Shown here: in pieces, positions 1 to 6,336 of the stretch | Layout: every line of letters starts with the position of its first letter | Numbering within the stretch: the first letter of the stretch is position 1 | NCBI GenBank assembly: GCA_007129635.1 | Contig: SKVE01000139.1 | Location: 1 to 12,319 of the forward strand | Source of the DNA: Planctomycetaceae bacterium | GTDB taxonomy: Bacteria > Planctomycetota > Planctomycetia > Pirellulales > Pirellulaceae | Length of the DNA stretch: 12,319 bases | Direction: 5' to 3' | Made by a program: the position numbers and the translations under genes | Notes under the pieces: generated by a model | The model's database searches: none | What the model was told of the DNA's origin: nothing | What the model saw: only the letters and a program-made list of their open reading frames with translations

Positions 1-1025
1 AAGAGTCGGACCGGATGGCATGGTACTTCAATGACAACTACCCATGGTTGAGCATGCTGTTCTGTGCACCGGTGATCGGTCTTTGGTACTGGTGCACGGA
101 CCAATATATCGTCCAGCGAGTTCTCGCGACGCCCGATCAGACGCAGGCTCGGCGCAGTGCGATCTTCGCCGGTTTGCTGAAGCTGTTGCCGGTGTTCCTG
201 TTTATCATCCCGGGCATCATCGCCTTTGCCCTAGCCGAGAGCGGTCGGATTGAGGGATTGCAAGAGGCGTTGATCGATGCGGACGGGCAAGTGATCCGCG
301 ACGAAGCTCAAAAGGCCTTTCCTTTATTGGTGGCTGCCATCCTGCCGGTGGGCATTCGCGGCCTGGTGGTCGCCGGCATGTTGGCGGCTTTGATGAGTTC
401 GCTATCGAGCACATTCAATGCATCGGCGACGTTGTTCACGATGGACTTCTACAGCAAGCTGCATCCCAACGTGTCGCAACACCGGCTGGTGTGGATCGGC
501 CGATTGGCGACGACCGTCATGGTGCTGATCGGATTGGCCTGGATCCCGGTGATCCAGGGTGGACGGGGGTTGTACGACTATCTGCAAGGCGTGCAGGCTT
601 ATTTGGCACCGCCCATCTTTGTCGTCTTCTTCCTGGGGATCTTCTGGAAACGGCTGAACGGCCCCGGGTGTCTGGCGGCCTTGATCGTCGGGGCACTGAT
701 GGGATTGTTCCGCCTGGCGGTGGATACCCCCCCTAAACTGATCGACGACTTTGCGTACACGCCTAACTCGTTTCTGTGGATCGTCAACAATACGTTCTTC
801 CAGTACTACAGCATCCTGATCCTGCTGGTTTCGGCCGCCGCGATGATCGTGGTCAGCTACCTGACCCAGCAGCCGGATTATCAAAAGATCAGTGGGTTGA
901 CCTACGGTACACGCACTGCGGAAGACCGCCGCGAAACGCGAGCAAGCTGGACTTCGATCGACGTGCTGGCCTCGGCGGCCATCCTTGTCGCCATCCTGGC
1001 AGCCTACCTTTATTTCCGAGGTTAG
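1..1025 (+). CDS. Sodium:solute symporter, SGLT type (3' part, N-terminus outside window)
   Basis: This is the C-terminal part of an SSS-family (SGLT-like) transporter that couples Na+ entry to uptake of a sugar or similar solute across the inner membrane. About 340 residues are visible. The frame is open to the left edge before the first ATG (position 15), so that ATG is internal and the gene starts outside the window. Family signatures are clear: WYWCTDQYIVQRVLA near the start of the visible part, then ALMSSLSSTFNASATLFTMD (the serine-rich helix that in this family contributes to the Na2 sodium site), then YLAPPIFVVFFLGIFWKR. About eight hydrophobic helices are visible, the last ending at the C-terminus (ILVAILAAYLYF). 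The stop is TAG at 1023-1025. Substrate cannot be assigned; planctomycetes carry many paralogues. The hairpin-rich gap downstream separates it from sthA. Confidence 0.93.
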   Translation, partial: ESDRMAWYFNDNYPWLSMLFCAPVIGLWYWCTDQYIVQRVLATPDQTQARRSAIFAGLLKLLPVFLFIIPGIIAFALAESGRIEGLQEALIDADGQVIRDEAQKAFPLLVAAILPVGIRGLVVAGMLAALMSSLSSTFNASATLFTMDFYSKLHPNVSQHRLVWIGRLATTVMVLIGLAWIPVIQGGRGLYDYLQGVQAYLAPPIFVVFFLGIFWKRLNGPGCLAALIVGALMGLFRLAVDTPPKLIDDFAYTPNSFLWIVNNTFFQYYSILILLVSAAAMIVVSYLTQQPDYQKISGLTYGTRTAEDRRETRASWTSIDVLASAAILVAILAAYLYFRG

Positions 1026-1040
1026 GGGGATCGGCTGTAA

Positions 1041-1131
1041 GATGCGTGCATCTTGTAGAACGGAATTCATTCCGTTCTACTCGGGTTGCGGCCGTAGGCC
1101 GCGTTGGGGGGTGGGGGTCGTTTTCGGACCC
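1041..1131. repeat. Cluster of intergenic hairpins between symporter and sthA
   Basis: Four inverted repeats lie in tandem. 1041-1052 is GATGC-GT-GCATC. 1055-1080 has 12-nt arms GTAGAACGGAAT and ATTCCGTTCTAC around a 2-nt centre and is perfectly paired. 1088-1102 is GCGGCC-GTA-GGCCGC. 1115-1131 has a 5-bp stem, GGGTC with GACCC, around a 7-nt loop. No U-tract follows, so this is not a canonical intrinsic terminator, although a strong 12-bp stem just after a stop codon can stabilise the 3' end of the mRNA or stall polymerase. The arrangement resembles dispersed REP-like intergenic elements; copy number cannot be judged from one window. Confidence 0.75.
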
Positions 1132-1179
1132 ATCGCTTACTTGCCTTTTTATCAGCCTTGGCGAAGAGAAACGTAGCGG

Positions 1180-2574
1180 ATGAGCAACACGGATTACGAT
1201 GTGGTGGTGATCGGGACGGGACCGGGCGGCGAAGGTGCGGCCATGCAGGCGACCAAGCTGAACCGCAAGGTGGCCGTCGTCGAACGCTACATGGAAGTCG
1301 GTGGCAACTGCACGCATCTGGGGACGATTCCCACCAAAGCCCTGCGATTCACCATCGCGCAGATGACGGAACTGAACCGCAACCGCATGTACCAGCACGT
1401 GGCCGCCGGCCGTACGATGTCGTTTCCGGAACTGCGGCGAGGCGCCGAATCGATTATCCGCCAGCAGGTGAATATGCGGAGCGGCTTTTACGAGCGCAAT
1501 CGCGTGACGTTGATCGGTGGTCAAGCCCGGTTCGTGGATGCCCATACGATCGAAGTCGAAGCGCCCAACGGAGCCAAGCAGCGGATCACTGCGGAAACGT
1601 TTATTATCGCTTGCGGCGCCCGAGCCTACCGGCCGCCCGATGTCGACTTCACCCATCCTCGCATCTTCGATAGTGATACGATCATGGCGCTCGAGCAGTC
1701 GCCGCAATCCATCACCGTCTACGGGGCCGGGGTGATCGGATGCGAGTGGGCTTCGATGTTCCGCAATCTGGGCTGGAAGGTCAACCTGGTCAATACGCGG
1801 ATGAAACTGCTGGAGTTTCTGGATGACGAAATCATCGACGCGCTCAGCTACCACCTCCGCGACTGCGGCGTGCTGATCCGACACCAGGAGACCTATTCGC
1901 ATGTCGAGGGCCGCGATGACGGCGTGGTGCTGCATCTGGAGTCCGGCAAACAATTGAAGACCGATATCCTGCTGTGGGCCAACGGCCGCACCGGGAATTC
2001 CGATACGCTGGATGTCGAGCGATTGGGGATCGAACCCGATAGTCGAGGCAATCTGATTGTCAACGAAAGCTTTCAGACTTCGGTGCCCAACATCTATGCC
2101 GTCGGCGATGTGATCGGCTTTCCCTCACTGGCCAGCGCCGCCTACATGCAAGGCCGAGCTGCGGCGATCCATCTGGTCCAGGGGCGATGCGATCGGATGG
2201 GCCACGATATCCCCACCGGCATCTACACCAGCCCCGAAATCAGCTCGGTGGGGAAGACCGAACGTGAGTTGACCGCCGAAAGCGTTCCTTACGAAGTCGG
2301 ACACGCCCAATTCAAGAGCTTGGCGCGGGGGCAGATCTCGGGCCAGACCGTGGGGATGCTCAAACTGCTGTTCCACCGCGAAACCCTGGCCATTCTGGGC
2401 ATTCACTGCTTCGGCGCCAACGCTTCAGAGATCATCCATATCGGCCAGGCCATCATGAACCAGCCGGGGGAAATCAATTCGCTGCTGTACTTCATCAATA
2501 CCACGTTCAATTATCCGACGATGGCCGAGGCCTATCGGGTGGCTGCCTTGAATGGGTATAATCGAATGTCGTAG
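1180..2574 (+). CDS. sthA: Soluble pyridine nucleotide transhydrogenase SthA
   Basis: This is a cytoplasmic FAD flavoprotein that moves hydride between NADPH and NAD+, balancing the two pools. At 464 residues it is about the length of E. coli SthA (466) and similar along its whole length. The N-terminal FAD dinucleotide motif is [11 protein letters not shown] (about residues 12-22). The segment [15 protein letters not shown] keeps one cysteine but has Thr where dihydrolipoamide and glutathione reductases have the second redox cysteine, the diagnostic difference for Sth[20 protein letters not shown] and a second Rossmann motif, [18 protein letters not shown], follow, then [17 protein letters not shown] for FAD. 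The C-terminal dimerisation domain has [17 protein letters not shown] and ends in [20 protein letters not shown]. The start is fixed: an in-frame TAG lies two codons upstream (1174-1176). The ribosome binding site is weak. The STAS gene follows after 72 nt. Confidence 0.96.
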   Translation: MSNTDYDVVVIGTGPGGEGAAMQATKLNRKVAVVERYMEVGGNCTHLGTIPTKALRFTIAQMTELNRNRMYQHVAAGRTMSFPELRRGAESIIRQQVNMRSGFYERNRVTLIGGQARFVDAHTIEVEAPNGAKQRITAETFIIACGARAYRPPDVDFTHPRIFDSDTIMALEQSPQSITVYGAGVIGCEWASMFRNLGWKVNLVNTRMKLLEFLDDEIIDALSYHLRDCGVLIRHQETYSHVEGRDDGVVLHLESGKQLKTDILLWANGRTGNSDTLDVERLGIEPDSRGNLIVNESFQTSVPNIYAVGDVIGFPSLASAAYMQGRAAAIHLVQGRCDRMGHDIPTGIYTSPEISSVGKTERELTAESVPYEVGHAQFKSLARGQISGQTVGMLKLLFHRETLAILGIHCFGANASEIIHIGQAIMNQPGEINSLLYFINTTFNYPTMAEAYRVAALNGYNRMS

Positions 2575-2579
2575 GCCGT

Positions 2580-2601
2580 CTTCGATGCGACCCCATCGAA
2601 G
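2580..2601 (+). other. Hairpin downstream of sthA
   Basis: An 8-bp stem, CTTCGATG with CATCGAAG, encloses a 6-nt loop. It begins 5 nt after the sthA stop codon. It is followed by GGGG rather than T residues, so it is not a standard terminator. It may protect the sthA mRNA end or cause partial attenuation before the STAS gene. The pairing is seen directly; the role is inferred. Confidence 0.5.
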
Positions 2602-2646
2602 GGGGCGTCAAACGCGCAGCAGGGCATTCTGCGAAAGGAAACGGTG

Positions 2647-3048
2647 ATGGCAGATCAGCAACAGGCCTCGGATTCCCAAAATCCCGAAACCGAACAGCTT
2701 ATTGTCGCTCGCATGTTTCATGGCATCGTGATTGCGACCCCCGAACGTGAGGCGTTGTGGGATCGCGTGAAGATCCATCAGGTCCATGATAAACTGGTCA
2801 AACTGCTTGCAGCCAAGCAACCTCCAGCCTTGATTTTGGACTTGGAAAAGGTGGAAAAAGCTTCGTCCGAAGCGCTCAGCATCCTGTTGAGGATCCGCGA
2901 TCACGCGGTGGCTCGCAATCTGCAATTGCGATTATGCAATTTGCAGTATGCGGTGCGTGAGGTCCTGAGAATTACGGAATTAACCCGTCTTTTTGATATC
3001 TATGAGACCCTGCCTCAGGCCTATCGTGGTCTCCTGCAGGAAGATTAG
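2647..3048 (+). CDS. STAS-domain protein (anti-anti-sigma factor-like)
   Basis: A 133-residue cytoplasmic protein consisting mostly of one STAS domain (about residues 15-125), the fold of SpoIIAA-type anti-sigma factor antagonists. The core strand ALILDLEKVEKASSEALSIL matches the family pattern around the phosphorylated serine (DSSGLG in SpoIIAA). Ser73-Ser74 occupy the equivalent positions, but the usual Asp before them is Ala and the Gly after them is Glu. The next strand and helix (LQLRLCNLQYAVREVLRITELTRLFDIYET) also fit the family. ATG 2647 is preferred over the GTG one codon earlier because AAAGGA at 2634-2639 is 7 nt before it. No cognate kinase or phosphatase gene is in the window. 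The MMPL gene follows after 69 nt on the same strand. The protein could control a sigma factor or a partner protein; which one is unknown. Confidence 0.85.
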   Translation: MADQQQASDSQNPETEQLIVARMFHGIVIATPEREALWDRVKIHQVHDKLVKLLAAKQPPALILDLEKVEKASSEALSILLRIRDHAVARNLQLRLCNLQYAVREVLRITELTRLFDIYETLPQAYRGLLQED

Positions 3049-3117
3049 CCTTTTCTTTTTGAGCGAATCGCCGCATACTGCTGCTTTGCCCAAAAACCCT
3101 TGTCAGGCATTTTGCGC

Positions 3118-6072
3118 ATGTTTTTAAGATTGGGAAAGTTCATATCACGTCGCTGGATGTGGGTGATCGTCGCGTGGGTGGCCGTCGTTGCCGTTCTGCG
3201 ATTCTGGTCGCCGGCGTGGGATGATATCACTCAAGATGGCGACTTTGCCTACCTGCCTGCTGAAATGCCTAGCGTGGTAGGCGATCAGTTGCTGAGCGAG
3301 GGGTTTTCGGAGAATCGGCCGAAGAGTCAGATCGCGTTCTATGTGGTCCGCGAGGCCCAGCCGCTGGATCGCGAGGATCTGCACGTGGCCCACGATTTGG
3401 CCCGGCGTCTCAAGAATCTGCATGCCGTCGCGGCGTTCGAGCGCGGGCGGGCGCTGACGAAAGAAGCCCAGCGGTTGCAGCGTGAGGGGGACGAGCCGCA
3501 GGCCGAGCAGAAACGGTCGCTTGCCGAAGCGGATTTTCAGAAAGCGCTGCTTGCGTTGGACGAAGCGATTCGTCTGGATGAAAACATGGCCGAGTACGAA
3601 GTCCAGCGTGCTGCGGAGCAAGAAAAAGAAGCGGAGGAACAGGTCGCGCCGCTCGATGCAAAGACGTCTCGCTTGGCGAAGATCTACCATAACCGATACC
3701 TGGTGCGAAAGTACTTGGGCGACGAGGACACCCAGCGGGATCGCAAGCAGGCGTTGGCTTTGGATGCGTCCTTGGAAGACCAGACGGAGTTACTGCCTCG
3801 CGAAGCAGCCACATTACCCTTGCTGGATGTTTGGACATGGCTGGATGATGTGTTTGGCAGAAAGTTGCGAACGCGAACGGCCCGTCTGGTCATGCTTCAA
3901 TTGTCGAACGAGTTCATGGCGACCGACAACATCCGGATCCTGGACTACCTGGAAGAAGACATTCTGAACGAGGTGCAAGCCACGGTGCATGACGATTCGC
4001 TTCAGATCGGGTTTTCGGGTTCGGCTGCCGTAGGTGGTGATCTGTTGCGTGCCGCCAAAGACAGCATCAAGAACACGGAACTGTTCACCGTGGTGCTGGT
4101 CGTGCTGATCCTGGGCGTCGTGTATCGGTCCCCCTTGTTGATCGCCATGCCCCTGCTGACGATCACGGTCGCGTTGGCCGCGGCGACGGCCATCGTCGCT
4201 CTATTGACCCAGGTCGGCCGGATCCCCGGATTGGAATGGTGGAATTTCCAGGTCTTTACTACCACGCGGATCTTCATCGTGGTGATCCTGTTCGGCGCGG
4301 GAACGGACTATTTTCTGTTTCTGGTCGCACGATACAAGGAAGAACTGCAACGCGGTTTGACATCGCCGGCGGCCATCGAGCAGGCGTTGGCGAACGTCGG
4401 GGACGCGCTGGCCGCCAGTGCGTTGACCACCATCCTGGGCTTGGGCACGATGCTGTTTGCGGACTTCGGCAAGTTCAGCAATAGTGGTCCGGCGATCGCT
4501 TTGTGTCTGGCGGTCACGCTGATCGCTTGCGTCACATTGGCTCCGGCATTGCTGCGCGGTTTGGGGCCGGTGGTCTTTTGGCCGTTCGGCGTCCGCCGCA
4601 ACCCGGCGTCTTCGGCTGGCGACGCCAACGAAGACCAGCAACCCGTGGAAGCTCCCGGTCATTGGGTATGGGAATGGGTGGCTCGAGGCATCGTGCGATA
4701 TCCGGGGTTGATCCTGACAACCAGCGTCCTGATCCTGCTGCCACTGGCGTACCACGGCGCAATCCACGGCAGGAACATGACGTACGACTTCCTTGAACCA
4801 TGGCCGTTCGCTCAAACGCTGGCTCGACAATACGGCAGCAGCGGCGAGATCACTTACGATTTCCTGCGGCAGTTGCCCCCGGATCGGCCCAGCCGCGTCG
4901 GGGCGGAACGGATGGCCGAACATTTTCATGTCGGCGAAAGCGGGCCGGTCCAGGTGATCGCCTTTGATCCGGATGGCCGCTTCGATACTCGTGAGGGTCG
5001 CGAGCAGATCCGGGAATTGACGACCGATCTGTACCTGGACGATGTGGTGGCCGTTCGCAGTATCACCGACCCGCTGGGCGATTTTCCTCCGGGTCGGCGG
5101 CTCGGTCTGACCAACATGAAATCGTGGCTCATGCTGGTGACCAGCGCTCATCCGCGGACTCAGGAATTGTTCGTCTCCACGACCGGCGAACTGGCCGGGC
5201 GAGTCACACGGCTGGACGTGTTATTGGAGCATGATCCTTTTTCTGTGGAAGCCAGCGAAGCGTTAGAGCGGCTGGAAGCCCATCTGGCAACGTACCAGGA
5301 TCAGCCCGATTCCCCCTGGAACAACGCAACGTTCGCGTTCGCGGGTACCATTGCGGGCATTCGTGATCTGAAGTTGGTAACCCAGTCGGACAACACTCGC
5401 ATCCAGATCCTGGTGATCCTGGCGGTGCTGGCGGTGTTGATCGCGATCCTCAGACGGCCGCTGATTTGCTCGTACATGATCCTGACGGTTTTGTTCAGCT
5501 ATTTCGTGACGTTGGGCACCACCGAGCTGTTTTTCGGGTGGCTCGAGGGCCCGGAGTATCTTGGGCTGGACTGGAAAGTCCCCCTGTTCTTGTTCGTGAT
5601 CCTGGTGGCGATCGGCCAGGACTATAACGTGTACTTGGCCACACGGGTGTTCGAAGAACAAAGGCGGCGTGGACCGCTGGCCGGATTGCAATACGCCGTG
5701 GTGCGGACCGGTGGGATCATCACAAGCTGTGGCGTGATCATGGCCGGAACATTCAGCGCGATGACCAGCGGCAATTGGGGCCGCTTCGTCCCGACCTGGA
5801 TTCCCGGCGCTCAGCAGTTGTTCGGCGACGGTACGGCGCTGCCCGCGATCGTTCAATTGGGGTTCGCTTTGACACTGGGGGTCATGCTGGATACATTTGT
5901 GGTCAGGCCCATCCTGGTTCCGGCCTTCCTGGCGCTGTTATGCCGCTGGCGAGGCGATCGGTTGCCGGACGGGGCTGACGCGTCCGTCGACCGCGCGAAA
6001 GAACAGGGCGTCGACCCGACGGGTCCCCACCACCCGCATGCTCGAATTGCCAATACCCGGGCTATGGTGTAA
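3118..6072 (+). CDS. MMPL-family RND transporter with an enlarged first extracytoplasmic domain
   Basis: A 984-residue inner-membrane protein of the MMPL branch of the RND superfamily, in which proton flow drives export of lipids or other hydrophobic compounds. TM1 is at about residues 10-28, a bundle of five helices at about 322-500, TM7 near 530-550, and five more from about 760 on. The family's proton-relay Asp-Tyr pairs are present in both halves: FGAGTDYFLFL (Asp397-Tyr398) and VAIGQDYNVYL (Asp835-Tyr836). Soluble domains lie at about 30-320 and 551-758. The first contains a Glu/Lys/Arg-rich helical insert, about residues 108-227, with TPR-like phrasing (FQKALLALDEAIRLDEN). ATG 3118 is chosen; an in-frame TTG at 3100 is a weaker alternative, and neither has a good ribosome binding site. 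The tail after the last helix is short and hydrophilic. The substrate cannot be inferred. It lies 69 nt behind the STAS gene. Confidence 0.93.
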   Translation: MFLRLGKFISRRWMWVIVAWVAVVAVLRFWSPAWDDITQDGDFAYLPAEMPSVVGDQLLSEGFSENRPKSQIAFYVVREAQPLDREDLHVAHDLARRLKNLHAVAAFERGRALTKEAQRLQREGDEPQAEQKRSLAEADFQKALLALDEAIRLDENMAEYEVQRAAEQEKEAEEQVAPLDAKTSRLAKIYHNRYLVRKYLGDEDTQRDRKQALALDASLEDQTELLPREAATLPLLDVWTWLDDVFGRKLRTRTARLVMLQLSNEFMATDNIRILDYLEEDILNEVQATVHDDSLQIGFSGSAAVGGDLLRAAKDSIKNTELFTVVLVVLILGVVYRSPLLIAMPLLTITVALAAATAIVALLTQVGRIPGLEWWNFQVFTTTRIFIVVILFGAGTDYFLFLVARYKEELQRGLTSPAAIEQALANVGDALAASALTTILGLGTMLFADFGKFSNSGPAIALCLAVTLIACVTLAPALLRGLGPVVFWPFGVRRNPASSAGDANEDQQPVEAPGHWVWEWVARGIVRYPGLILTTSVLILLPLAYHGAIHGRNMTYDFLEPWPFAQTLARQYGSSGEITYDFLRQLPPDRPSRVGAERMAEHFHVGESGPVQVIAFDPDGRFDTREGREQIRELTTDLYLDDVVAVRSITDPLGDFPPGRRLGLTNMKSWLMLVTSAHPRTQELFVSTTGELAGRVTRLDVLLEHDPFSVEASEALERLEAHLATYQDQPDSPWNNATFAFAGTIAGIRDLKLVTQSDNTRIQILVILAVLAVLIAILRRPLICSYMILTVLFSYFVTLGTTELFFGWLEGPEYLGLDWKVPLFLFVILVAIGQDYNVYLATRVFEEQRRRGPLAGLQYAVVRTGGIITSCGVIMAGTFSAMTSGNWGRFVPTWIPGAQQLFGDGTALPAIVQLGFALTLGVMLDTFVVRPILVPAFLALLCRWRGDRLPDGADASVDRAKEQGVDPTGPHHPHARIANTRAMV

Positions 6073-6120
6073 GGACCGGCAAAGAAATAACTGTCAGATT
6101 TCGTTTGGTGGTACCCAGCG

Positions 6121-6208
6121 CGAACGGGGTCGGGAGTCATTTTCGGGCAACAACGAACCATGTGGAAAACGCTCTCTCCGAAAACGACTCCCGACCCCGC
6201 CGCGTTCG
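6121..6208. repeat. Large intergenic inverted repeat between MMPL and propeller genes
   Basis: Arms at 6125-6146 and 6178-6199 pair over 22 nt with one mismatch; the left arm begins CGGGGTCGGGAGTC and the right ends GACTCCCGACCCCG. They are separated by 31 nt. Outside them CGAAC (6121-6125) pairs with GTTCG (6204-6208) across a bulge, lengthening the stem. The structure starts about 50 nt after the MMPL stop. There is no following T-tract. It has the look of a dispersed palindromic intergenic element or a small non-autonomous mobile element, but no target duplication is evident. Confidence 0.75.
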
Positions 6209-6209
6209 G

Positions 6210-6252
6210 CGAAGGTCTCCGACCCCGTCGAAACCGCCGACCGAAGGTCTCC
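6210..6252. repeat. Short direct repeats next to the inverted repeat
   Basis: CGAAGGTCTCC occurs at 6210-6220 and again at 6242-6252, an offset of 32 nt. CCGACCCCG occurs at 6191-6199 (inside the right arm of the inverted repeat) and again at 6219-6227, an offset of 28 nt. The region therefore looks assembled from repeated modules. No function is evident. Confidence 0.6.
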
Positions 6253-6285
6253 CGCAAAGTTGCCTAACAACGCGATGATTTAGCG

Positions 6286-6297
6286 GGCTTGCAAGCC
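6286..6297. promoter_or_regulatory. 12-nt perfect palindrome upstream of the propeller gene
   Basis: GGCTTGCAAGCC is a perfect palindrome ending 39 nt before the ATG at 6337. Its place and symmetry fit a binding site for a dimeric regulator, but it could equally be another intergenic repeat word. No convincing -35/-10 pair was found near it. Confidence 0.3.
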
Positions 6298-6336
6298 AGG
6301 TCCGTGACCAGGCTTTCTCTCCAGAGGGCGCGTCCG

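Noticed and set aside
402..1953. Long open frames on the minus strand across the symporter and sthA genes
   Set aside because: They lie opposite clearly recognisable genes and have compositionally biased translations with no domain signature.
1180..2574. Dihydrolipoamide dehydrogenase or mercuric reductase as identity of the flavoprotein
   Set aside because: The second redox cysteine is replaced by Thr (GTIPTKAL) and the C-terminus matches SthA rather than the His-Glu type of lipoamide dehydrogenases.
3004..3060. Terminator after the STAS gene: GAGACC/GGTCTC inverted repeat (3004-3033) and a T-rich run (3051-3060)
   Set aside because: The stem lies inside the coding sequence, has an 18-nt loop and is 17 nt from the T-run, so it does not fit an intrinsic terminator.
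6289..6336. TTG start adding 16 residues to the propeller protein
   Set aside because: The ATG at 6337 has a better ribosome binding site and directly begins a normal signal peptide.
6073..6336. A small gene in the intergenic stretch between the MMPL and propeller genes
   Set aside because: Frames there consist largely of the inverted and direct repeats and show no ribosome binding site or protein signature.
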